In this document: positions 1-11,246 of the stretch, piece after piece
How the letters are laid out: every line of letters starts with the position of its first letter
How positions within the stretch are numbered: position 1 is the stretch's first letter
From: Chamaecyparis obtusa
Taxonomy: Eukaryota; Streptophyta; Pinopsida; Cupressales; Cupressaceae
DNA: 64,000 nt
NCBI GenBank assembly: GCA_027943335.1
Contig: BSBK01006741.1
Location: 806,001 to 870,000 of the forward strand
Direction of reading: 5' to 3'
Program-made: the position numbers and the translations under genes
Notes under the pieces: model-generated
Told to the model about the DNA's origin: nothing
Databases searched by the model: none
Seen by the model: the letters and a program-made list of their open reading frames with translations, nothing else

Positions 1-1059
1 GATGATATCCACTCTTCAGATCTATCTTTGAGAAATACACAGCTCCACTCAAACAGTCCATAATATCATCCATTCGTGGTAATGGAAACCTGTACTTGAT
101 TGTGATCTTGTTTATTGCCCTAGAATCTGTACACATCTTCCATTCTCCATTTTTCTTTGGTGCTAATACCGCTGGTACAGCACAAGGACTCAGACTCTCA
201 CGGATCAATCCTTTCTGTAACAACTCATGTACTTGTCTGTTCAACTTCTCACTTTCTGCAGGTGTCATTCTATGTGCTACCTTATTCGGCAAACTCACTC
301 CTGGGATCAAGTCCATCTGATGACTGATCTTCCTGACTGGTGGTAACCCATCAGGCACGTTATCAGATAGAATATCCTGAAACTCATTCAACAAATTTGC
401 AACTTCTACAGGAACATCTTCTACTTCCTCTTTACCAGCTTTTCAAATTAAAGCAAAACACACATGCTCATGCCTCATACCATCTAGGAAATTTTTTCTA
501 TCAACAAAAGTTATCCTTGCATTACCACATACCTTTTCTTCAGTCCCCTTCAATGGTTTTAGCTTATGTCACACTCCATCCTTTGTCAAGGAATAGGTAT
601 TCACACAACCATCATGTACAGCACATCTGTCAAACTGCCATGGTCTACCCAACAACATATGACATGCATCCATAGATATGATATCACACAATACCTCATC
701 TTGGTATCCGCCAATCTTGAACTTCACCAGACATTGTTCATTGACCATGACCTTGTGGTCATCCTGTACCCAGGCAATTCGATATGGATATGGGTGTTTC
801 TATCTCTTGAGCTTCAACTTTGTCACCATCTCTTCTGACACCAAATTGTCAGTGCTTCCACTATCAATGATCACATCACAATATTTACCTTCACATTTGC
901 ACCTGGTGCGAAACAGGCTCCTCCTTTGCTCAGGTTCATTCTCACCACTCAACAGGACTCTTCTGTTAATCAACATTTCTCCTCTTTCAGCATCTTTAGA
1001 ATTTGATGATCTGGCATCTTCATCTACATGTGCAACTCTGGCCTGGTCTTCATTTCTCC
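1..1059 (-). pseudogene. Chromovirus pol N-terminal part: protease and start of reverse transcriptase
   Basis: Translated on the minus strand, bases 1-330 give a reverse transcriptase core with MCTDSRAINKITIKYRFPLP followed by the motif-A block KIDLKSGYH, where the window ends. Upstream, near 845-890, is an aspartic protease site IIDSGSTDNL. Protease would cut the polyprotein and RT would copy the RNA in the virus-like particle. The reading frame is broken by stops and shifts, so it is a relic. The DSG and CTDSR motifs make the family assignment firm; the exact protease/RT border is not resolved. Confidence 0.8.
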
Positions 1060-2056
1060 TATCTATTCTGCCTTGGCACTGAGGACATTCAAATGCCTTA
1101 TGACCTTCTTTTCCACAGTGAAAACATGTTCCATGGAAGCCACCTCTTCCTCTCTGATCTCTATTATTCTGATCCTGAAAATGATTGAAATTATTTCCTC
1201 ACTAATTCTGACTACTACTGGCCTCATCCTTCTTTTTCAGATCTTCATTTCGACCACCATATGACCGTCCACCAGATCATCCACCATGACCTCTTCCATT
1301 TTGTCTGCTCGTAAACTTCTTGTTCAACTTTTCCTCTACTTTTAGGGCAAACTGGTATGCCTCTTCAATACTGTTCATTCGAACCAGATTTAGCTTCTCC
1401 TGAATGCTTAGCCTTAACCCATTAAGGTATTGGGCAACTTTCTCCTTATCAGCTTCTGCATGGCCTGTTCTGATGAGAAGTCGATAGAACTCCTCTGTAT
1501 ACTCCTGAACAGATCTTCCTCCTTGCTTCAAACTCTGCATTTTCTTCAGTAGGTCAAGCTCATAATCAATAGGAATGAACTGTCACTTCAATTTATCCAC
1601 CATCTGATCCCATCTCATGATTTTCTCCTTTCCCCTTCTATTTCACTCCAACTGAATTTCTTGCCACCAGATCTTCGCATGACCTTTCAGTCTGGCCTTC
1701 GCAAATTTGACCCTATCAGGATCCTCAAAATCTTCATACTCAAAGTATTCCTCACATTCATTGATCCAGTCGATCAATCCTTCTGGGTTAAGATTTTCAA
1801 AAAATGTAGGAACCTCAATCTTAGGTCTTTTTCCAATCTTGGAAATCACTCGAAAAAGTCTTTCTTCCTCCTGGTTCACAATTTCAGCTTCTCCTTCTTG
1901 ATATTCTTCTTTAGCTTCATCCTTGCTTTCATCTCTAACATTAAAATTCATTCCTCTGTGAATCTTTTCTTGCAATACTCGCACTTGTCTCTGTAGCTCT
2001 CTAACCTCAAGTGTTACAACAGCAGCTCTTCCGCCACGTTCTCTTCGTGGAGGCAT
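1060..2056 (-). pseudogene. Chromovirus gag with CCHC zinc knuckle
   Basis: The likely start is the ATG at 2056, giving MPPRRERGG, about 100 bases inside the PBS; the longer upstream open frame lacks gag-like sequence. A charged N-terminal coiled segment is followed by the capsid-like retrotransposon gag block (GHAKIWWQEI near 1645-1680, then RSVQEYTEEFYRL near 1475-1510). At about 1085-1126 there is a canonical zinc knuckle, CFHCGKEGHKAFEC. Gag forms the particle and binds RNA. Frame is lost just after IQLE by a TGA where an aligned gag would have a tryptophan, and again further on, so no full gag can be made. Confidence 0.85.
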
Positions 2057-2139
2057 TTTTGCGATGCACGCTGAAACCCTAACCACGGTCCTGGTGCAAA
2101 CTGCCTCACAGTCGGTGATTTGTTTACACACTCAAGAAC

Positions 2140-2155
2140 TCCTACTCTGATACCA
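2140..2155 (-). other. Primer-binding site, initiator-Met tRNA type
   Basis: On the minus strand this reads TGGTATCAGAGTAGG, starting two bases after the LTR end. The first eleven bases match the standard plant PBS TGGTATCAGAG, complementary to the 3' end of initiator methionine tRNA. It sets the orientation of the element and fixes the LTR end at 2158. Confidence 0.85.
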
Positions 2156-2157
2156 CT

Positions 2158-3019
2158 TGATGAAGGGTGCTCCCCTTAATACCACAAACACATAATAGAA
2201 AGAGAGAAACAACAACAATAATATGCAAGAACAGAAAATTGGCTTCTTATTATCTCCACAAATGTGGAATTACAAACTTTCAGAATTACAATATGCAAAG
2301 CCACATGGGCATTTCCTTACAATATTCTGTAGGACAAAGCCTCGAATCAATACCCAGATCTACTACCCAGAACTATTCTGAACTGCCTAAGACAATAATA
2401 CAGCCTTCCTTATATAGGCAATTTCCACCGTCCGAGAAGGTTCCAGAAATTTAGCCCTAAGGGCTTACCAAACTTAGAATTATTTTTTTTTTCAATTTAT
2501 TACATCAAAGTCAGCTCAAAATAACTTTCGAAACCCGAACAGAAATTTTGAAGGAAAATTATTTTCTGCCATTTCAGGTGACCCGACTTTCAGAAAACAT
2601 AAGTCATCACCAGTTGACCCGATTGACTATTATAACCCCATTTCAGAAATGCCACGAAGCGCTCTACAGGCTTGACCCATGCAAGCGCCTGTCACCCAAA
2701 TTTTTGACCTCATCCGAGGCTTCTAAAGCCTTCAAAACTAAGTTTGAAGTTTCTGTACCCTGCTGCCAATGCCAAAAATCTTCAATATCTTCAAAACTAC
2801 ACCTGATCTAGCCATGATACTTTGCTGGCAGACTTATATGACCAAAATGAACCTCCAAGAAAGAAATCAGTTCATTCTGAGCACATACAAAAATTACCAA
2901 AAATAGTAACTTTCCATAAATAGCAACTCTGCACAAAAAAGCCCTTATTGAATATAAAAATAGAAATATGTTTTTGGGTGATGCAAGATTGCTCTTACAC
3001 CCAGGATGCTCCTGCATCA
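2158..3019 (-). repeat. Chromovirus LTR (862 bp), shared by two copies
   Basis: The sequence starts TG and ends CA on either strand. On the minus strand it begins TGATGCAGGAGCATCC and ends next to the PBS. Bases 2702-3019 recur almost unchanged at 4113-4431, which supports the 3019 boundary independently. It contains a TATA box for minus-strand transcription. Both sides carry internal element sequence (gag on the left, chromodomain integrase on the right), so there is no target site at either edge. Confidence 0.85.
2410..2416 (-). promoter_or_regulatory. TATA box of chromovirus LTR
   Basis: On the minus strand this reads TATATAA within CCTATATAAGG, about 250 bases before the PBS side of the LTR. 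That is a usual place for the U3/R border in plant LTRs. The call rests on motif and position only. Confidence 0.55.
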
Positions 3020-3057
3020 GACACCCAGGGTAATTTGAGAAGTGACCCTATCACGAC

Positions 3058-4125
3058 TCAGGTGTGCAGAGGAAAACCAAGACGGCTAACCTCCTCCTTT
3101 GTCAGCCATGATGAATCTTCAATAGGTTGTCCTTTCCACTTGACCAGATATTCTTCATATGTCCTGTTCCTTGTGCTTCTACCAACATGACTATCCAGTA
3201 TATCTTTGATCTCCTTAGTGTCTGAACTAGTTGCTGGAATACTCCACTGTGCTGCTGTGATCTCATCTTCAACACCTCCTTCATGATACTCTATCAGATC
3301 TGAAATGTTAAACACTGATGAAATATCTAGCTCAGTAGGCAATTCTATCTCATATGCGTTTCCTGAATCATGTTTCTTCAGTATCCTACATGGTCCAAAC
3401 TTCTTCATTTTCAGCTTGTTATATGTACCAACTGAAAACCGCTCCTTCCACAAATGAACCATGACTTCATCCCCAACTTGAAATTCCTTATGCCTCCTTT
3501 TCTCATCTGCCTTAGCCTTATACTGCGCATTCATCTTGGTAATATGCTTCCTCACCTCCTCATGGATGTTCTTTAAATGTTCTACAAAATCCTCAGCCTC
3601 AGCACTACTTATTTCTCCTTTATCTATCTTTCTCAATTCAGATGCATTTCTTGGACTACTTCCATATACAATCTGGAATGGTGATTTATCAGTGCTCCTA
3701 TTGACAGAATTATTGTATGCAAATTTTGCCTATGGTAAAATCAAATCCCATCCTGTTGGCTTATCCCCAACCAAATATCTTAGCAGATTTCCCAAACTTC
3801 TATTCACCACCTCTGTCTGTCCATCAGTCTATGGATGATGCGATGAACTGAACTTCAAATCTATCTTCAACTTCTTCCACAATGTACGCCAGAAATATCC
3901 AACAAACTTAGTGTCCCGATCTGAAACTATGGTCTTTGGCAAACCATGAAGTCTCACTACTTCTCTGAAAAACAATTCTGCTACATGAACAGCATCATTA
4001 GTTTTCTTGCAGGGAATGAAATGTGTCATCTTTAAAAATCTGTCAACTACTACAAAAATCAAATCATGTCCCCGCTGTGTCCTCGGTAAACCAAGAACAA
4101 AGTCCATACTGATTTTTGACGTCAT
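3058..4125 (-). pseudogene. Chromovirus integrase C-terminal half with chromodomain
   Basis: The integrase core is present from [20 protein letters not shown] through [10 protein letters not shown] to the glutamate block [10 protein letters not shown], so the D, D and E catalytic positions can all be seen. It is followed by the GPCRILKK-type C-terminal fold and then a chromodomain ending near EYLVKWKGQPIEDSSWL. Chromodomains of this family direct insertion to marked chromatin. Two in-frame TAG codons (near 3827 and 3729) and a missing N-terminal zinc finger make it non-functional. The upstream pol and gag of this copy are deleted; the core runs straight into LTR sequence at 4113. Confidence 0.9.
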
Positions 4126-4431
4126 CCGGGGCCTCTAAAGCCTTCAAAACTGAGTTCGAAGTTTCTGTACCCTGCTGCCAATACCAAAAATCTTCAATAT
4201 CTTCAAAACTACACCTGATCTAGCCATGAAACTTTGCTGGCAGACTTATATGACCAAAATGAACCTCCAAGAAAGAAATCAGATCATTCTGAGCACATAC
4301 AAAAATTATCAAAAATAGTAACTTTCCATAAATAGCAACTCTACACAAAATAGCTCTTATTGAATATAAAAATAGAAATATATTTTTGGGTGATGCAAGA
4401 TTGCTCTTACACCCAAGATGCTCCTGCATCA
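4113..4431 (-). repeat. Truncated second chromovirus LTR
   Basis: This is a near copy of 2702-3019, ending in the same GCTCCTGCATCA edge. On its inner side it stops abruptly at the integrase. The join has a short run of T's and GAC shared by both parents (TTTTTGAC), as in deletion by illegitimate recombination. About 540 bp of LTR plus gag and most of pol have been lost. Confidence 0.85.
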
Positions 4432-5005
4432 AAGGCCTCTTTTTATAGTGAATTAGGTCACACTTCTCTAGAAGGGCCACCTTGAAGAATTAAATCCCAA
4501 TTAGGTCCTAACCTTTAGAGAATGGATCTAAATTAAATGTAATTAAAGGATTTACCATTTTAGAGCCCGAAATAGCTGACCCAGAGGTGGAAAGTTAATA
4601 ATCCTGAAAGCTAAATAAGAGGGAATTGAAAACTTGAAATCCTAGCAAGATGAGGTCAAGGTTGAGGTTGACCTTAACCAGAAACCCTAACTTTTGTCAG
4701 GATGCAGTTTAAAGACCCCGAAGATGCCCATAAACTTAAAAATGAAGTCTGATGAGAATAAAATGTCTATGATAGATAAAAGATCATGTGATTGACATGA
4801 TGAAGGCTAGGAGGACCCATCTCTATATCCTACCTAGAAATTAGAGTCATAGAAGAGGGGAATTAAGGAGAATCCTTAGGATCCTAACCCTAATTTCACC
4901 CAGGACATACAAATGCATCCTAAATGTAGGTTTATCATGATAAATGCACTGAAAGAGGGTGCTAAACCTATCCAAATGGAAGTGATTCTATTTTAAGATG
5001 ATACA
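4432..5005 (-). repeat. 3' LTR of the Tat element, interrupted by the chromovirus
   Basis: It is closely similar to 14244-14839 and includes the same TTGACC-rich patch (near 4651-4682) in a shorter form. On the minus strand it starts TGTATCATCTTAAAATAG, directly after the polypurine tract. The U3 part is present; the rest lies beyond the chromovirus, outside the window. A TATA box (TATAAAA, minus) at 4441-4447 sits about ten bases from the insertion point. Confidence 0.85.
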
Positions 5006-5020
5006 TTTAGCCCCCACTTT
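5006..5020 (-). other. Polypurine tract
   Basis: On the minus strand AAAGTGGGGGCTAAA immediately precedes the TG of the 3' LTR. It is the expected second-strand primer and confirms the minus orientation. Confidence 0.75.
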
Positions 5021-5566
5021 AGCTTAGATATGACACTACGTGAATATGCAAGCTAAAGTAAGAAAGTATCATAAAGATGAAAAAGGATATAGCCAAGTCC
5101 TTGTTGTAAAGATCCTATAGAAAATCATTAGAACCTACAATACACCAGGTTAATGAAAATATATAATCATCTAGAGCTTACTATATGATAGTTTGAGAAG
5201 TATATAGAGCCCCTTATGCCCCCCCCTGTTTTGGCTTTCTACTTTGGAAAGGTGAAAAAGGGTGATAAGAAAACTCTAGATACTGGATATGCAAAGTGTT
5301 GAAAAGTTCATTCCTAAACCTATTAGAAGGATTCCTACCCTTCCCAAAATGGTCCAAGGAGTTAGATATCTAAATCATGATTCCAACACCATTGACGACA
5401 TAGAAAACAGAGTTATCTAACTCAAGTTATGATGAAAAGAATGAATGTCTATCATAATGCATAAAAGGAAATTCTTACCTTAATCCTAATTGTAAACCTA
5501 TAAAAGAGATGAAAAAGGTAATACTTACTCATTCTTACCATTTATAGATTCAAAAATAGAAGCAAG
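5021..5566. other. Spacer between 3' LTR and antisense gene; no gene seen
   Basis: AT-rich, with no open frame of note. It is upstream of the antisense mobile-domain gene, so any promoter for that gene would be here; I could not identify a clear TATA box. Confidence 0.4.
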
Positions 5567-7014
5567 ATGCCGAGAAGAGAGGAACTACGAGCAACACACC
5601 TGGAGACTATGAGACACTATCTAGCTACCGAACGAGCACTCCTTGAGGTAAGATTCTTTCTATATTCATGTTTTGGTGAGCAAGGTTGATTTTATCCCCT
5701 TGAGGTTGACCCTGACCCAATTAGGTCGACCTTGACTCATTTAGGTTGACCTTGACCCAAAAAGGTCAACCCTGATGTAGCAAAGTTGACCTTGACCCAG
5801 TAAGGTTGACCTTGACCTAACTGAGGTCAACTTTGACCTAGGTCAGTTGTACTTTCAGATTTGATGATGTAAATGACTAATATGATGCTAGTTTTTGATT
5901 GCAGGACCTCGTCTACTTTTGAGAGCATCTCTTTGGGGAACTGCTCGTGCAGGTCAAGGAGAGACTATTCGATTTGGATGATGAGGGTTTACAACTACTG
6001 AGGGATGTAGGACTATATTGGGAATCAGTCCTTCCATAGATTAGGCTGCATCGAGAGATGTTATCCACACTGATAGAGAGATGGGATGAGGATACATGCT
6101 CCTTCCATCTTCCTGCTGGTGAGATTACAGTGACATTAGAGGATGTATACAAGATTATGAGGATTTCGGTCCAAGGAGAGACTATTAGACCTAGGACACA
6201 TAGAGGTTGGGATGAGATTCATGCAGATACAGAGTACTATATAGGTGGGCATCTAGTGATGCAGACTCATTCATATCACATCTCAGTATCAACCATAGTA
6301 TCAGGCCATATTCCCTTAGTATGGAAGGTGATGCTATGCATAGTAGCCTTGATTGTGTTACCCAACTCAAAGGGTACTATATTTTGTTCACCTATGACTC
6401 ATTTGATTCAGAGGATGGAGAGAGAGAGGACTATGTTCTCATGGGGTTGTAGCATGCTCTATTAGCTATACCATGAGTTGATTCAGCTGGTCAGGTATCA
6501 ACGAGAGAGTTTATCAACATGCACCATTCTATAGATTTGGATTTTTTAGCAGTTCACATGTACACGTCCACAGGGAATGCTAGTGATGGTAGATGCGAGT
6601 ACGACAAGAGCCTTTGCATATCTTATGAGCGATATCTGGAAACTTGGAGATATGCTCTACTGGAGAGTACATCTTGACTGTATTGCCAGTACTGATGTGA
6701 TATGGAGACCCTACTGCCAGATGACAAAGTGGCTAGACACCCGATTCTAGATGAGACACTCTCAATAGCGTAAGCTGCTAGAAGGTCACTAGAGCCATAT
6801 AGTGATGCCATATTATTATGATCGAGTGATGAGACAGTTCGGCCTACTACAGGGAGTCCCTAAGGTAGTACCTCGCTATGTACATCCGATGAGATACCAT
6901 CAAAGACCCAGTGCCATGTGCCAACCTTCAGTGGTAGACATACAGGATAGTGATGCAGAGGAGATAGAGGATATTGAGGTACCATCAGATGTATCCTATG
7001 TAGGGGTTAGCTGA
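5567..7014 (+). pseudogene. Plant mobile domain (PMD-like) gene, antisense within the Tat element
   Basis: Exon 1 (5567-5647) starts MPRREELRATHLE and ends at a GTAAGA donor. The intron is 5648-5904 and ends TTGCAG; exon 2 resumes in phase 0. Exon 2 carries the mobile-domain pattern CSFHLPAGEITVTLEDVYKI near 6095-6155 and, near the end, YYYDRVMRQFGLLQGVP, a hallmark of PMD proteins. PMD genes occur in plant transposons and as host genes; their biochemical role is not settled. It is on the strand opposite to gag-pol, between integrase and LTR, where Tat elements are known to carry extra ORFs. At least seven stops (TGA or TAG, several explained by CGA or CAG) break it. Confidence 0.75.
5703..5842. 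repeat. 20-bp minisatellite of TTGACC motifs in the intron
   Basis: Seven units with an exact 20-base step; a typical unit is AGGTTGACCTTGACCCAAAA. Each unit holds one or two TTGACC or GGTCAA hexamers. TTGAC followed by C or T is the W-box bound by plant WRKY factors. The same motif is dense in the element's LTRs (4651-4682, 14461-14512) and near 13663-13690. Confidence 0.85.
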
Positions 7015-8071
7015 GATTACATCTAGTACTGTAGCTTAGAATGGACCCACCCTATCTTCCCTAAGGATTATCCTACAAGTGATCTAGACTATAGAAAAAG
7101 GACACACCAGGATAGTGCAGATAGTAGGGAAGATGAGAATATTAGAAATGAGGAGGAACACATCTCCAAGGGGGAACCGATGGAGGAGGAGGAGAGAGCA
7201 GATGATAGAGCTAAGGAGATGCCCCTGGCTAGTGATACTGGTGCAGATATACCTATCACTCCTACATCACCGTTGAGATCGTGATGGCCCCTGTAGTCCC
7301 ACACAAAGACACCACCTCTGCGGCCTAGACATAGCAAGTGTGGAGAGAGTAGTCACTCCATGCCCCCACCATCTAAACACTTTAGTGATGTCCAAGAGGG
7401 AGACCCAGGTATGGACTATGAATTTTTTTTTATTACAAATATAATTTGATGAAAATATGATATTAGCATGATAAAAGTATGCTTCTTCTACAGCTAGCGT
7501 ACAGAATGGAGGAGTTTTGTATATGAGGTTCTCAAGGATAACATTATTTCCTATTGACTTCCATCTAACAAGTGAGAGTCTTCCATTGGGCACAGAGATC
7601 CAGGTAGACATGTCAATATCTTTGTATGCATCCAGCAGGAGTTGAGGATGTGCAGAGAGAGGGAGGAGAAGATGATGACAAAGATACAAAGTCTCTGAGA
7701 ATGTGTTCAAGCCATGAGTATATCTAAGAGCCATACATGGACACACAAATCTTCATCTTCCTATCATAGAGGAGAGAGATCTAGGATTCATCGACCATCA
7801 GAGCGGCATGGTGATAGGTGTAGTGATAGATAGGGCCATTGGCCTCATATGTATCAGAACTTTGAAAAACTATGTATTGCTGATAAATGAAAAACCTTCT
7901 TTACTGATTAGTTTTATACTTGAATATTATTTTTTCATCAATATAAAACTTAATAGAAAGAAAGAAAATAAAGTGCATAAACATGTTCAATATGTAATTT
8001 TTACTAAAACTACATAACCTATAAAAGAAATCATTATAAGGAACACATAAATGTACATGGAACAAATGAGA
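7015..8071 (+). other. Possible downstream exons of the antisense gene, degraded
   Basis: After the last PMD stop the plus strand stays coding-like: an acidic Glu/Asp-rich stretch (7085-7260), a possible GTATGG donor near 7409 and CTACAG acceptor near 7492, and an Arg/Ser-rich stretch near 7765-7830. Many stops interrupt it. From about 7850 to 8071 it becomes plain AT-rich DNA up to the end of pol. I could not assign a function. Confidence 0.35.
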
Positions 8072-9240
8072 TTAAGGGTAATAACATTTAAGATGCATAA
8101 TATTAATGGGTTCCTTAAAAGAAACACCATCCATATCAGCAAGTTTGTAAGCACCCGAACCAAAGTTTTCAATAACAACAAAAGGTCCAAGCCAATTAGG
8201 GCTAAATTTTCCTTTTTTGCCCAGTAAAGCATTCACATTTCATTGATTCTCATAAAGAACTAAATCACCAACTACAAATGTTCATTCAATTACCTTATGA
8301 TTGTATTGTTTCTGGAGAGATTTATGATAAGCTTTTATATGATCTAATGCATGTATTCGTTGTTCATCCAACATTTCTAATTCTTGTAAATGTTGTTCAT
8401 GAAAAGTATCTTTATCAATTATCCCATGAAACAAAACATGTAAGGATGGTATATCCAGTTCCAAAGGCATAATAGCATTAGTACCATAAACAAGATTATA
8501 AGGAGAAGTACCCGTAGCAGTACGAACACTAGTCTTATAGGCCCATAAAGCATAAGTTAGTTGAGTATGCCATTCTTTGGCATGCTTACTAATTGTTTTT
8601 CCCAAAATTTGTTCAATAATTTTATTCGATGCTTTAGCTTGTCCATCGATTGAGGATAATAAGGAGTTGAAAATCTATGTTGAATCCTATATTTCTCCAA
8701 GAATTTTGCAATGTCAGAATAAAAGAGGTTCCATTATCTAAAAATTTTGTCGAGGGAATACCGAATCTTGCTATAATATTATTAAGGATGAAATCACAAA
8801 TAACATCTGCTATTGTAGAATGAAGAGGGACAGCTTCAACCCATTTTGTGAAATAATCTGTAGCGGTGAGAATGTAAGTATGCCCTTGAGAAGAAGTTGG
8901 TGAGATTTTTCCGATAAGATCAAAACCCCAAATACTAAAAGGCCATGGAGAAACTTGATTACGAAGCTCATGAGTAGGAGCATGAATCAAATTACTATGT
9001 TGTTGACATTGAGGGCATTTTTTAACAAACATAAAAGAATCGTGTTCCATAGTTTACCAATAATACCCCATTCAAAGTAACTTATGAACTAAAGATTTTC
9101 CACCAAAGTGTCCCCCACAAGCACTAGAATGAGCTTCTGCTAAAGCTATAGGAATCTCTGTTCTATTGAGACACCATAATAATAAACCTTTTTAAGAGTG
9201 TTTGTATAGCGCATCTCCTAAAATGATATAGCGTACTACA
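8072..9240 (-). pseudogene. Tat integrase
   Basis: Minus-strand translation gives the zinc-finger end CPQCQQHSN, the core TATDYFTKWVEAVPLHS with its first catalytic Asp, a second Asp block KFLDNGTSF, and then, after a frameshift near 8634, the C-terminal part ending NIMHLKCYYP at a TAA (8072-8074). Integrase inserts the cDNA into the genome. The fragments are in different frames and the region of the catalytic Glu is not readable in frame, so it is dead. The C-terminal KGKFSPNWLGPFVV block is typical of Ty3/gypsy integrases. No chromodomain is present. Confidence 0.85.
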
Positions 9241-9559
9241 ATTTTTCAAATGCGATTATGCATGTTCCTTGTTGCTGATTCAGGAAAGGTACCATCCTTC
9301 AAAAAATGAAAAATGTGTGAATACCATTCATCCAAATGCAAGTTGAAACAATCAAAGGTAATCTTATTAGAAATTGCAAGATGTTTAAGAGTTTGTATTG
9401 TAAATTGGAAATTTTCAGCATTGTTCTTGAGACAAACCAAGGATGCCACACTTGCCATAGCATCTGCATGCTGATTATCTTTCCTTGGTAATGTCTGGAT
9501 TGTGTAAGAGGAAAATTGTGAAAGGACATCAAGAGATTAATCTCTATATTGTGTCATTC

Positions 9560-9920
9560 TATTATTTTTAGTCTAATATTCACCTTTAATTTGTTCAACT
9601 ATCAATTACGAATCTCCATATATATGTAAATGTTTGATATGGAGAGATGAAGTGGCTCGTAAGCTAGCTATAAGAGCTTCATATTCTACAATGTTATTAG
9701 TACAAGGAAAGGTCAATTTATATGATAAAGGGATGGGTTTCTTTGTAGGGGGAATCAAGATGATACCCACACCAGATCCTATCTTACACTTAGATCCATC
9801 AAAATATAATTCCCAAATATGATCCTGTTGAATAGCTAAAATATTGTCATCAAGAAATTTGATAAGAGGAGAACCTTCAACAGAGTGAGGACAAGGAGCT
9901 TCAGCTAAATGATCTGTCAA
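9560..9920 (-). pseudogene. Second (archaeal-like) RNase H of the Tat element
   Basis: Contains LYFDGSKCKIGSGVGIILI, then NNIVEYEALIASL and HIYGDS. These are the D, E and D positions of the type-1 RNase H fold, in the version added to Tat elements. It lies downstream of the ordinary RT-linked RNase H and before integrase, the usual Tat order. Stops follow the GDS block, so it is incomplete. Confidence 0.85.
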
Positions 9921-9941
9921 TGCTTGTCACTTAATTGATGT

Positions 9942-11246
9942 CTAAAGAATAAAATTAAGATCAAATTCAATAAGTAACATTACCCATTTTGCCAAGCGGC
10001 CGGAGAGATCAGTTTGCAAGAAAAGATGTTTCAAGGGATCAAATTTGACAATCACATTAACTTCAGCATTTATGAGATAATGCCTACATTTTTGACATGC
10101 ATAAACCACTGCTAAGCATTTTCTTTCTAGAGGTGTGTATCTTGTTTCATAATCCAATAAAGTTTGACTAATGTAATAGACAAGCCTTTCATTACCATTG
10201 TCATCAATTTGAGCTAATAATGTACTCACAACTTGTTGGGTAGCTGAAGTGTATAATTGAAATGGTTTATCAAACTTAGCAAGCTGCAAGATAGGAGGAT
10301 TTGCAAGATACTCCTTAAATTGCTCAAAAGTTTGTTTACAGTCCTCATTCCAAGAGAAACTGGCATCCTTTCTAAGAAAGGAAGTAAAAGGGATGGTTCG
10401 GTCTGCCAAGTTAGAAACAAAGTGACGGATAGCTTGTATTTTTCCTTGCAAACTTTGTAATTGAGAAATATTTTTAGGAGGAGGCATATTAACAATAGCG
10501 TCAATATTTTTAGTATCTACCTCGATGCCTCACTTAGAGATTATAAATCCTAATAATTTACTAGAATCAACTCCAAAGACACACTTCTTAGGATTCAATC
10601 TCATATTATAACTTCAAATTCTTTCAAATATTTGTCGTAAAATAGTAACATGATCTTCTCTTTGTATGGATTTTTCCAAGATGTCATCCACATAATCTTC
10701 AAGAATCTTATGGATGTAATCATGAAAAATTAAAGTCATATCCCGTTGATAAGTTTCTCCTACATTTTTTAATCCAAAGGGCATCATGACCCAACAAAAG
10801 GTTCCCCAAGGTGTTATAAATGCATTTTTAAATTGATCTTCAGGAGGGATAAAAATTTAATTATATCCTAAAAAGCCATCCATAAAAGATAATAGAGCAT
10901 GGCCCACTGTGGAATCCATAATCATATCGATATTAGGTAGTGGGAAATCATCTTTCAAGGATGCCTTATTTAAATCACAAAAATCAGTGCACATCCTTAT
11001 CTTATTTTCTCCTTTTGACACAGGCACAATTTTTGAAATCCAATCGGAATAATCAATAGGACGGATAAATCTAGAATCCAATAGTTTTTCAATTTCACCT
11101 TTAACTAACAAAGAAATTCATGGATTCATCTTTCAAATTTTCTATTTTACAAGTTTCATATTAGGCTTTGAAACAATGTTATGAGTAACAATCTTAGAAT
11201 CGATACATGGCATATCGGAATATGTCCAAGCAAAGATATCCTTGAA
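9942..11246 (-). pseudogene. Tat reverse transcriptase and RNase H
   Basis: RT begins near 11110 with IEKLLDSRFIRPIDYSDW, continues through MCTDFCDLNKA and FLGYN, and has an intact YVDD catalytic box at 10683-10694. The thumb and connection lead to the RNase H (FDKPFQLYTSATQQ to RKCLAVVYACQKCRHYL). FLGYN is followed by a TAA where an RT would have Gln, and another stop falls in the thumb. In the RNase H the first catalytic Asp of the usual SATDxA motif reads Gln. The gene is a relic. Confidence 0.9.

Larger units (their letters stand above)
1..4431 (-). mobile_element. Ty3/gypsy chromovirus, tandem copies sharing one LTR, cut by the left edge
   Basis: On the minus strand the order from the right is: truncated LTR (4431-4113), integrase with chromodomain (4125-3058), complete LTR (3019-2158), primer-binding site, gag (from 2056), protease, then RT running off at base 1. 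The middle LTR therefore serves as the 3' LTR of one partial copy and the 5' LTR of the next, as expected after recombination between LTRs. The chromodomain places it among chromoviruses. The right edge at 4431/4432 interrupts the left LTR of the neighbouring Tat element. The far end and its target duplication lie outside the window. I did not assign a family name. Confidence 0.85.

Noticed and set aside
340..1264. Several overlapping plus-strand ORFs
   Set aside because: They are mirror frames of the chromovirus protease and gag zinc-knuckle region, whose real coding strand is minus.
7267..7746. Minus-strand ORF of 159 codons between the antisense gene and integrase
   Set aside because: No domain and no coding-like composition in that frame; the plus strand here shows acidic and Arg/Ser-rich tails and possible splice sites that fit the antisense gene better.
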